Origin: Thinopyrum elongatum
Taxonomy: Eukaryota; Streptophyta; Magnoliopsida; Poales; Poaceae
Length of the DNA stretch: 64,000 nucleotides
Assembly (NCBI GenBank): GCA_011799875.1
Contig: CM022302.1
Location: 52,419,439-52,483,438 of the forward strand
Direction of reading: 5' to 3'
The notes beneath the pieces were generated by a model. It was not told where the DNA came from. It did not search any database and saw only the letters and a program-made list of their open reading frames with translations. Both the position numbers and the translations under genes were made by a program. Below are positions 1 to 8,519 of this stretch, one piece after another; position 1 is the stretch's first letter, and each line of letters begins with the position of its first letter.

Positions 1-1590
1 AGGCAGATCCCAGAAGCATGTCTTGTGAGTCTAGGCGTGTTCCTTATTATACCCCTTGAAATACCCTGGACGCTCTGGATCTGGCTCGAGAGCGTTTAAC
101 TGATCTAGGGTCTGTTGGCCTGTCAACGCAGGTGGTGCAGAGTGTTTGACAACTCTACCTTTGATGAAGTTCTTCTTGTCTTTCCTGAACTTATGGCCAG
201 GATGTAGAAACGGTCTATGCAAGTCGAAGCAACTATACTTGCGCCCTGCCGTCAGCCAACGAAACTCAAGAGCTCCCTTGCATGTGGGGCACGGGAACCT
301 TCCATGCACACACCAGCCAACGAATAGCGCATACGCCGGCAAGTCATGCGTCGAGTACATGTACCAGGCACGCATTATGAAGTTCTGTTTGCTAAAGGCG
401 TCGTATGTCTTGAACCCATTATCCCAAGCTTCTTGCAATTCGTCCTTAAGCGGCTGCATGTGCACATTCATATTCTTCCCCGGATAGTTGGGCCCTGGAA
501 TTATCAATGTCAGGAAAATGTTCTTTCGTTGCATAATCTGCCCGGGGGGGAGATTGAGTGGAATGACAAACACGGGCCAATAGCTGTATGGGGCTGCCAT
601 CTGACCAAACACACTGAACCCATCTGTGCTGACGGCGACTCGAGGATGCCTTGGATCTGCCATTTTTTCCTTATGTAATGCATCGAAGCGCTTCCACACT
701 TCACCATCCGATGTGTGCACCATCATCACATTCCCATCTGCATCTAGTTCGGTTCTTTTGCCCGTTTTGTGCCATGTCATCTGTCTGGCCGTCTCTTAGA
801 CCATGAAAAGACGTTGAAGTCTTGGTATGATTGGCATATACCGAAGAACATTAACGGGTATTTTGGTCTGCGTCTTCTCACCCATACTGTTGTCTACCAC
901 AACATACCTGGAAGAATTGCAAATGGGACAATAGTTCAAGTCCTCATACTGAAGCCTAAATAAGACAAATCCTTTCTCACAGGCATGTATCTTCTCATAG
1001 GGCATCTTAAGAGCACGGAGGATTTTGTCTGACTGGTACAGGTTTGGAGGTAGCACATGGACTTTGGGTAGAAATCGTCCGAATACTGTCATCATCACGT
1101 CGTAGCATTCTCTGCCCAAGTTGAATTGAGCCTTCAAAGCCATTATTTGTGAGATGGCATCCAGCTGACAAAGCTCAGTGTGCTCGTGGAGAGGACGTTT
1201 TGAGGACTCCAACATATCAGTGAAGGCCTTTGCAGATTCCTCCATCTCCCCATCCAAGTCCCGAGCATCGTCAAAGTCTTGCACCATGTCTGCGGTCCCG
1301 GTACCATGCTCGTCGGTGCGACGACGGACCTCGGCTCTGGCACGTTGGGTAGACTCACCATGTAATGTCCAGACCATGTAACCAGGCGTAAAACCAAACT
1401 TCTGCAGGTCTTTACTCATTTCAAGCTCGTCCCTCTTTTTATAGTTGTCGCAACGGGCACAGGGGCACCAGCTAAATTCCTGGCCATTTGCAAATGCGGC
1501 TCTAACAAACCCCTTGGTTTTTGTTAACCATTCCTCGGTCCAAACTTTCTGACTAGTGTAACCGGTGTACATCCATGCACAATCACTCAT
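1..1590 (-). pseudogene. CACTA TNP2-type transposase, broken, 3' end outside window
   Basis: Start at 1590 (MSDCAWMYTG). Residues 1-80 match the transposase-associated N-terminal domain, with paired cysteines in the CPCARCDN stretch. TNP2 transposase sequence follows, including a CPTC knuckle near 450. One reading frame runs across the whole interval, but a TAA at 796-798 and a TAG at 31-33 interrupt it. The residues on both sides of each stop are family-like, so these are nonsense changes and not exon ends. At 31-33 the neighbouring residues suggest a lost tryptophan (KEHA, stop, THK). The encoded enzyme would cut the element ends for transposition. This copy cannot make it unless both stops are read through. 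No frameshift is seen. Confidence 0.85.
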
Positions 1591-1725
1591 ATTGACTTCC
1601 TACTGGACACACAAGAAATATATACATAATTAAGCAAACCATATCCATCAGTTAATGGAGTTTGTCAGTTTTATTACGTCCATGCAACCTACACGCTAAT
1701 AGGTAAAGATAGGTCCTAATCCCAC

Positions 1726-1945
1726 CCGAGTATGTGTAGATCAGGTTCGTTTTCCCATGCTCTGCTCCGGATCCGACGCAAAATTTTGGCAGCACCTCCT
1801 CGCTGTTTTGCTGATACACGTCTCGGCAATAAGCAGAGAGAATGTGTACCCGGAGAACAACAGGGAGGCACTGATGAAATTCTGCATCGGATCCGGAGCA
1901 GAGCATATGGGAAAACGAACCCAATCTACACATACTCGGGCTGTC
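1726..1945. repeat. Long inverted repeat in the CACTA leader, about 105-bp arms
   Basis: The left arm (about 1726-1832) contains GAGTATGTGTAGAT, then TTCGTTTTCCCAT and GCTCTGCTCCGGATCCGA. The right arm (about 1836-1945) is its reverse complement with scattered mismatches. There is almost no loop. A smaller palindrome of ATGCAT-rich sequence lies at 1984-2011, and inverted TTCGAAAG/CTTTCGAA copies lie at about 1966 and 2030. Transcription through this region would give a hairpin. The arms contain open frames, but none resembles a known protein. Confidence 0.75.
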
Positions 1946-2582
1946 CATGGATAACGTTGGACAATTCGAAAGAATCACGATTATAAATATGCAAATGCAT
2001 GCATATTTATAGATGTAACCCTTTCGAATGGGAGACGCATAGTGGTCACGCATACTGATGATTGAAGACACCTATAGCAAGTGTTAGGGGGTTCCTTGGC
2101 GTCGATGGAACCCAAAATAGCAAGTGTCATCGGTGCGAGATACATGTGGCGCTCGGCGTTGAACACTAGATCCACATCCCACAAGTGAAGCCGGCGCCGC
2201 GCGTCCCGCAACAATAGTTCTGGTGGCCGATGACGGTCGAGCACCCTGGCGAATTCGCAATGGTGTTCGACCACCATCGACGCCGAGAACTGTTGCTGTG
2301 GGACGCCGGACGCCGGCGTCACTTGTGGGACGTTGATGTAGTGTTCGACACCGACGGCCACATGTATCTCGCACCGACGATAGTTGCTATTTAGGGTTCC
2401 ATCGACAATGACACCCTAACCCACTCGTCCCCGGGTAAACTAAATAGCAACTACCATCGGTGCAAGTTACATGAGGCGGTCGGCGTTGAACACTAGATCC
2501 ACATCCCACAAGTGAAGCCGGCGCCCGGCGTCCCGCAACAATAGTTCTGGTGTCCGATGACGGTCGAACACCTTGGCGAATT

Positions 2583-2715
2583 TGTCTGGCAGCCTCTGCG
2601 ATGAGGATTAAAGCCAAGTTTTGAAATTTCAAACAACCAAACCGACTTGAGTCAGTTTGGGTGTTTCAAGTTTCAACACTTGCCTTTTAATCATCATCGC
2701 AGAGGCGGCCAGACA
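2583..2715. mobile_element. 133-bp foldback MITE in unit 2, target duplication AATT
   Basis: The element begins TGTCTGGCAGCCTCTGCGAT and ends in its reverse complement with mismatches (ATCGCAGAGGCGGCCAGACA). AATT flanks it at 2579-2582 and 2716-2719. The body is palindromic to its centre near 2645. The first array unit has the same site with one AATT (2252-2255) and no insert, so both the insertion and its duplication are visible in this window. Superfamily is not clear. Confidence 0.8.
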
Positions 2716-3046
2716 AATTCGCAATGGTGTTCGACCGCCATCGACGCCGAGAACTATTGCTGTGGGACGTCGGACGCCGGCGTCACTTGTGAGACGTGGA
2801 TGTAGTGTTCGACACCGACGGCCACATGTATCTCGCACCGACGATCCTTGCTATTTAGGGTTCCATCGACAATGACCCCCTAACCCGCTCGTCCCCGGGT
2901 AAACTAAATAGCAACTACCATCGGTGCAAGTTACATGAGGCGGTCGGCGTTGAACACTAGATCCGCATCCCACAAGTGAAGTCGGCGCCCGGCGTCCCGC
3001 AACAATAGTTCTGGTGGCCGATGACGGTCGAACACCTTGGCAAATT

Positions 3047-3179
3047 TGTCTGGCAGCCTCTGCGATGAGGATTAAAGCCATGTTTTGAAATTTCAAGCAA
3101 CCAAACCGACTTGAGTCAGTTTGGGTGTTTCAAGTTTCAACACTTGCCTTTTAATCGTCGTCGTAGAGGCTGCCAGACA
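3047..3179. mobile_element. Second copy of the 133-bp foldback MITE in unit 3
   Basis: Same length and same flanking AATT (3043-3046 and 3180-3183) as the copy at 2583. It shares the same central sequence CCGACTTGAGTCAG. Identical placement at the palindrome centre shows that the MITE inserted once and was then copied with the 464-bp array unit. Few differences separate the two copies, mostly in the right arm. Confidence 0.8.
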
Positions 3180-3370
3180 AATTCGCAATGGTGTTCGACC
3201 GCCATCGACGCCGAGAACAGTTGCTTTGGGACGCCGGACGTCGGCGTCACTTGTGGGACGTGGATGTAGTATTTGACACCGACGGCCACATGTACCTTGC
3301 ACCGATGATACTTGCTATTTAGGGTTCCATCTACACCGAGGAACCCCCTAACCCGCTCGTCCCCGGGCGC

Positions 3371-4060
3371 CCTCTTTTCCTACTTCTTTTTTTCATCTTC
3401 AACTTCTACTTCTTTTTTTCATCATCTTTTTCTTCTTCTACTACTTATTGTTCTTTTTTCTTCTTCTTCTTCCTCTTCTTCTTTTTCTTTTTTTTCATCT
3501 TTCTTGATTATTCTTAAAAACAGGAAAAAAACCTAAACAAAACTATAAACTAAATGTAACCTAAAATAAACTAAATTAACCTAAACTAACCTAAACTAAA
3601 CTAAATAAACTAAACTAACCTAAACTAAACAAATATAAACTAAATCTTAAAAAATAGAAAAAAAAACTCACCACGATGAGGGGCGGGGCGGCGGCGGGGC
3701 AGGGCCGGGCGGTGCAGCCGGGTGGTGCGGTGCGGCCGGGCGGCGGCAGCTCGGGACGGGGGCGGGGCGGTGCGGGGCGGCCAGCGACTCGGGACGGGGG
3801 CGGCGCGGCCGGGCGGGCGGGTCGTAGCGGCCGGCGGCGGCGGCTCGTCTGGGCGGCGACGGCTCAGGACGGGCGGGGCGGGGCGGCCGACGACGTGGGT
3901 GGCGCGGGGCGGGGGCGGCTCAGGCGCGGCCAGGCAAGCGGGGCGGCGTGGCCGGCGGCGGCGGCTCGGCTGGGCGGGTCGGGCGGCGGCGCGGCCGGGC
4001 GGCGGCAGGGGTGAGGGGTCGGGGCGGCTCGGGCAGGGAGAGAGAGGGAATGGACAGATC
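3371..4060. repeat. Low-complexity blocks: pyrimidine tract, CCTAAACTAAA-like repeat, GGCGG-rich block
   Basis: 3380-3520 is an almost pure T/C tract on the plus strand (TTCTTC runs). 3530-3660 repeats degenerate CTAAACTAAAC and CCTAAACTAAC units. 3665-4060 is extremely GC-rich with GGGGCGG and GGCGGCGG runs. Long open frames occur on both strands of the last block, but their composition is only Gly/Ala/Arg or Pro/Arg, so I do not call genes. All of it lies in the 5' leader of the CACTA element. Confidence 0.7.
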
Positions 4061-4079
4061 GGGCGTGGGGGCGGCACCT

Positions 4080-4423
4080 TATCTGCTAGGTCACAGCTCT
4101 TTGCCGTTTGCCAGCAGATGGCAAAGAGCGTACCTAGTGGGGTGGGGCCGGGGGGAAACGGACGAACTAACGGCCATCTTCTTTGCCGTCTGCTGACGGA
4201 CGGCAAAGAAGATGGCCGTTAGGTCGCCCTCGTACGCCCGCCACCCACACTCTTTGTCGTCCGCTAGCGGACGGCAAAGATATGCTGATGGCAAAGCCAT
4301 CCGTTGCCGTCCGCTGCCTCTTTGCCGTCAGTTTTCTGGTGGCTGATGGCAAAGCCTTTCTTTGCCATCCGCTAGCTGACGGCAAAGAAGTGGCAGACGG
4401 CAAAGAAGTGGATTCCAGTAGTG
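4080..4423. repeat. CACTA 5' subterminal array (TTTGCCGTC, both orientations) and terminus
   Basis: At least ten copies of TTTGCCGTC or its complement GACGGCAAA occur in direct and inverted order, several as small palindromes such as GCCGTCTGCTGACGGACGGC. In En/Spm-type elements such arrays bind the element-encoded regulatory protein. The terminal sequence on the plus strand is TTCCAGTAGTG, ending at 4423. Confidence 0.85.
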
Positions 4424-6245
4424 AGTGTTGATATTTTGAAAGACATGGTTGCTTGTTGATATGCTTGAGTATTGAAATCTTCATATCAAAACTAGACTAT
4501 TGCTTTGAACCATATAAAAGTCCAAATGTCCATGCTACAAAGAAAATAATATGTGATGAACATGTTAGGCAGCATTCCACATCAAAAATTCTTTTTTTAT
4601 CATTTACCTACTTGAGGACGAGCAGGAATTAAGCTTGGGGATGCTGATACGTCTCCAACGTATCCATAATTTTTTATTGTTCCATGCTGTTATATTATCA
4701 TTCTTGGATGTTTTACAATCATTTTATAGCAACTTTATATCATTTTTTGGGACTAACCTATTGACATAGTACCCAGTGCCAGTTGCTGTTTTTTGCTTGT
4801 TTTTTTACTTCGTAGGAAATCAATACCAAACGGAGTCCAAACGTAGCGAAACTTTTTCATGATTTTTTCTGCCAGAAGACACAAGTTGGGCCAAGAAAAT
4901 ACCTGAGGGGGGCTCCGACGGGAGCACAACCAACCAGGGCGCGCCTGGGGGCCCAGGCGTGCCCAGGTGGGTTGTGCCCACCTCGGCCACCTCCTGCACC
5001 GCCTCTTTGCTCTATAAATACCCCAATATCCTAGAAACCCTAGGGGAGTCGACGAAAATCAATTCTAGTCGCCGGAAGTTCCAGAAACCACAGATCCAAT
5101 CTAGACATCATCACGGAGGGGTTCGTCATCCTCATTGGTGCCTCTCCGATGATGCGTGAATAGTTCATTGTAGACCTACGGGTCCGTAGTTAGTAGCTAG
5201 ATGGCTTCCTCTCTCTCTTTTGATTCTCAATACAATGGTCTCTTGGAGATCTATTTGATGTAACTCTTTTTGCGGTGTGTTTGTTAGGATCCGATGAACT
5301 TTAAGTTTATGATCAGATCTATGTTTTTATCCATGAAAGTTATTTGAGTCTTTTGATCTCTTATATGTATGATTACTTATAGCCTCGTATTTCTTCTTCG
5401 AATCTTTGGTTTAGTTAGGCCAACTAGATTGATTTTTCTTGCCATGGGAAGAGGTGGTTTGTGATGGGTTCGATCTTACGGTGCTTGATCCCAGTGACAG
5501 AAGGGGAACCGACACGTATGTATCACTGCTATTAATGATAACAAGATGGGATCTATTTCTACATAAATAGATCTTGTCTACAACAGGTCATCGTTCTTAT
5601 TGCATTACTCCGTTTCTCCATGAACTTAATACACTAGATGCATGCTAGATAGCGGTCGATGTGTGGAGTAATAGTAGTAGATGCAGGCAGGAGTCGGTCT
5701 ACTAATCTTAGACATGATGCCTATATAATGATCATTGCCTGGATATCGTCATAATTATTTGAAGTTCTATCAATTGCCCAACAGTAATTTGTTTACCCAC
5801 CGTATGCTATTTTTCTTGAGAGAAGCCACTAGTGAAATCTACGGCCCCCGGGTCTATTTTCTTATCAAATATTTTCAGATCTATATTGCTACTTGCCTTT
5901 TTATTTATTTGCCACTTTTATTTTCAGATCTATGTTTCTAAAAACCCAAAAGTATTTTGCTTCACTTTATTTTATTCGCCATCTATTTATCCAATCTACT
6001 ACAATTTATCTCACGTCCGTTTGCCAATTTCTGGCGCCGTTACCCGAAAGGGATTGACAACCCCTTTAACACGTCGGGTTGCAAGTATTTGTTCTTTGTG
6101 TGCAGGTGCTATTTACGTAGTGTTGCTTGGTTTTCCTACTGGTTCGATAATCTTGGTCTCATCACTGAGGGAAATACCTACCGTTGTTGTGCTGCATCAT
6201 CCCTTCCTCTTTGGGGAAATACCGACGTAGTTCAAGCCAACATCA
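4424..6245 (+). mobile_element. Type-A gypsy element, 3' internal end plus 3' LTR (LTR 4645-6245)
   Basis: 4424-4644 matches the internal end seen on the minus strand at 23240-23470 (AGCAGGAATTAAGCTTGGGGATG before the LTR). The LTR starts TGATACGTCTCCAACG at 4645 and ends near AACATCA at 6245. It holds a GC-rich foldback around 4936-4985 (GGGCGCGCC, CCCAGGTGGGTTGTGCCCACC). Internal coding sequence and the 5' LTR are left of the window, beyond the CACTA insertion. The sequence right of 6245 is CACTA coding sequence, so this element had inserted in a CACTA element. The tail near 6230 differs from the other type-A LTRs here. Confidence 0.75.
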
Positions 6246-8430
6246 ACCATGTTCGACATCATACGCTACCCGAGCCCAGAGAATGAACCTGAGGATGACG
6301 GCTCGCAATATCTGAACAATTCTGGTGAGGGAGTATTTGATGAAGATGAACGAAGAGACGAAGACCACAACAATGATGACGAAGGAAATGTTCTTCAATT
6401 AACAAAGAACGGCGAGGTATATATATATATATAAGGCCTCTGGTGATCATTACATGTATTAATTGAATTGTGTGTGTATATATATATATATTAACGAATC
6501 GATCTTTCTTCTTTTAGCCCTTCGGATCGAGCAAATCTTCTACAAGCAGGGCAGTACGAGGCCCGACCAAAAGGTTGCAGGCTAGCATAAAGTACAACAT
6601 CGATGAGATCAAACCAAATGGCGAACCGTTTGCTCCTAAAAAGAATGCGGAAAATTTACTCATCAATGCGGAGTTATTGTGAGGGACCAAATCCCGATCT
6701 CCGTTCAAGAATGGAATAAGCCAGCAAAGGGAGATCAAGGAGTTAGTTTTGTCTCTGAAAGAGAAAAAGATCTGCTTTGGGAATCGCTCATGTCACATTT
6801 CACCCTACCAGAGCATTTGACAGATGCAGAACAGGAGAAAGTCAAGAAGAGTGCTCTTAAGAAGATGGTCGCGTGCTTCTACAACCACAAGAAAAGAATA
6901 TGGGTCAAGTACGAAGCAGACGGAAAGCAGACTCCAGAATTCAAGGGAACACTGGAGAAGGCAAGAGATCACTGGGACTCTTTCATGAAGTTCAAGGAAT
7001 CAGAAGCAACTCAGGAACGGTCCAGGATAAACAAGATTAATGCTGCGAAAAAAAGTGGCACCATACTCTGGGGCCAGGTGGCTACCAGGTCAGCCGGCCT
7101 AAGTGGGATGAAGCTGAGGAACAGATGATTGCTGCAGGGGTCACTCCAGTTACATTGAGTTGGCCCGACAGGTGCAGGACTTGGTTTTATGCCCATGGGG
7201 GGAAGTTGGACCCAAAGACAGGGCTAGTTATGGAGCGGGCAAGTCTTAAAGAAGCCTCCGACACTTTACTTATTGCAATAGAAGAGGCTCGAACGGGGGC
7301 GTTCAAGCCCGAGAGAGAGAACGACGAGCTTATGCGCGCCCTGAAGAATCCTGAACACCCAGGACGAACACGAGGCTAAGGCGTTGTTCCATGGGTTGAG
7401 GGGTTTGTGGATTGGAACGCCACTTACAGAAGTCGTGCGAGAAAGAAGAAGCAGGAGGAGGAGCAGAGGAAGCAGGAAGCAGACCGCGTTCAATAGGTAG
7501 AATCAAAGCATGCGGAGTTAGAACGCGCTTTCATGCGGCAGCAGCAGCAGATGGACTCACTTAGCCAGGAAAGGTGTCTCAGCGGCAGCAGCAAGCAGAT
7601 CCAGCATTGGATAGCACCGTCCCATCTATGCTAAAAAGTACCATGGGTTCCACCCCCGTCGATGATGCACTGCTGGCTAGATACCCCGTGGATGATATCA
7701 AAGGTACGACACCTTGTGAGCTACACATGAGAGGAACATATCCATGAAGGCGGCGGACGACTATGCTTTAACAAATCCCCCTGAAGCAACCTTCCATGGC
7801 AATCCGATTCTAGCTGGCTATGCTCGTGTCGGGGTGGATGAAGTGATGTCGGGATATGACGAGCTAGAGCTTGACATTCCTAGAGGTGACGAGGAGCGCA
7901 CACTGGGAGACGCCATACGTCATATCATTCTATGGAGAAAGGATTGCATCGTCTTTCCAAGGCCACCGACTCCTCCTCCAAGTCCGCCGCGTCAGCTGCC
8001 TCCTCCTCCAAGTCCGCCGCTGCGTCAGCCGACTCCACCGCCCAACCTCGAGACGGAGCCCGGCGCTAGTCCGCCACCGCATCAGCCAACTCCACCGCCC
8101 ACCCCGAGACAGAGCGCGGCGCTAGTCCGCCACCGCGTCAGCCGACTCCACCGCCCCACCCCGAGATGGAGCCCATCAGCGCAAGTCCGCCATATCGATC
8201 TCGGACGCGTCAGCCTTCTCCAAAGCGGAAGAGAGCACCAAGCAAGAAAGCCTCTCCTCCTGCCAAAAAGAAGTTGGCTTACGACAGGAGTGACGAGGAA
8301 AACAAGGCCATAGTGGATGCCGAAGTGAAGGCCCTTTTTGCGAAGAAACTGCCCCGGCCGCCAAAGGAGAAAATACCTGAGGAAGTCCTACAGCAACTAC
8401 GATTAGTTTCGAACCGCAACTACGATTAGT
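6246..8430 (+). mobile_element. Second CACTA element, fragment carrying its downstream ORF
   Basis: The fragment codes for the second ORF typical of grass CACTA elements and has no visible terminus. Its left side is cut by the type-A LTR. Its right side ends soon after the C-terminal coding region, where GCAACTACGATTAGTTTC is duplicated (about 8392-8432). The 5' half with the transposase is missing or left of the window. Confidence 0.7.
6249..8429 (+). pseudogene. CACTA second-ORF protein (plant transposase family, Ptta/En/Spm type), decayed
   Basis: Exon 1 starts at 6249 (MFDIIRYPSPENEPEDD) and has an acidic tail. A GT-AG intron (6417-6517) contains TA and TG microsatellite. Exon 2 carries the conserved core: RDQIPISVQEWNKP near 6685, a lysine-rich helix region, and WPDRCRTWFYAHGGKLDP near 7160. 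ENDELMRALKNPEHPGRTRG follows near 7320. Frame shifts occur near 6655 and 7060, and a TAG near 7495 interrupts a coiled-coil QQQQ segment. The C-terminal part (7744-8429) has Pro-rich repeats and a basic KRKRAPSKK stretch that could be a nuclear signal. The family is thought to be a DNA-binding accessory protein. This copy is not translatable as one product. Confidence 0.75.
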
Positions 8431-8443
8431 TTCTTGGCAATTA

Positions 8444-8515
8444 CTACCTCTGTAACTAATTATAAGGCGTTTTTAACTGCAAAAAACATCTTATATTTAG
8501 CTACAGATGGAGTAG
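8444..8515. mobile_element. Stowaway-like MITE relic
   Basis: The left end CTACCTCTGTAACTAATTATAAG and the right end (reverse complement CTACTCCATCTGTAGCTAAA) match the Stowaway terminal pattern and are complementary over about 30 bp. A TA precedes the left end, as expected. The right TA is not preserved. At about 72 bp it is short and probably deleted internally. Confidence 0.6.
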
Positions 8516-8519
8516 TTGA

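Larger units (their letters stand above)
2113..3370. repeat. Tandem array of three foldback units, periods 327 and 464 bp
   Basis: Each unit is a near-perfect palindrome of about 280 bp. The left arm starts AAATAGCAA (2115, 2442, 2906) and the right arm ends with TTGCTATTTAGGG (about 2382, 2846, 3310). Spacers of about 50 bp contain ACTCGTCCCCGGG-like sequence. The longer period of the last step comes from a 133-bp element inserted at the palindrome centre of units 2 and 3. The right arms read as an open frame ending in HMYLAPM(I/T)LAI then a stop, so the arms may derive from a captured coding fragment; I do not recognise it. The array lies between the CACTA 5' end and its transposase. Confidence 0.8.
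1..4423 (-). mobile_element. CACTA (En/Spm) DNA transposon, 5' half, runs off the left edge
   Basis: Transcription is leftward, so the 5' terminus is at 4423. On the minus strand the end begins CACTACTGGAATCC, the CACTA signature, followed by dense TTTGCCGTC subterminal repeats. The 3 bases beyond the end (AGT, 4424-4426) fit the CACTA 3-bp target duplication. The related type-A internal sequence at about 23455, read on its minus strand, has the uninterrupted target TTTAGTGTTGATATT. The other terminus lies outside the window. Order from the 5' end: subterminal array, GC-rich block, pyrimidine tract, foldback array, long inverted repeat, transposase. The host of the insertion is the 3' end of a type-A gypsy element. 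Confidence 0.85.

Noticed and set aside
2113..3370. Regular repeat array that might suggest a CRISPR-like or centromeric array
   Set aside because: Units are long palindromes with only three copies and a transposon insert; there are no unique spacers and the genome is a plant.
3530..3660. CCTAAAC-like repeats resembling plant telomere DNA
   Set aside because: Units are irregular (CTAAACTAAAC, CCTAAACTAAC) and never form CCCTAAA arrays.
3676..4222. Several long open frames on both strands of the GC-rich block
   Set aside because: They consist almost only of Gly, Ala, Arg and Pro. This follows from GGCGG composition, and no domain or codon signal is present.
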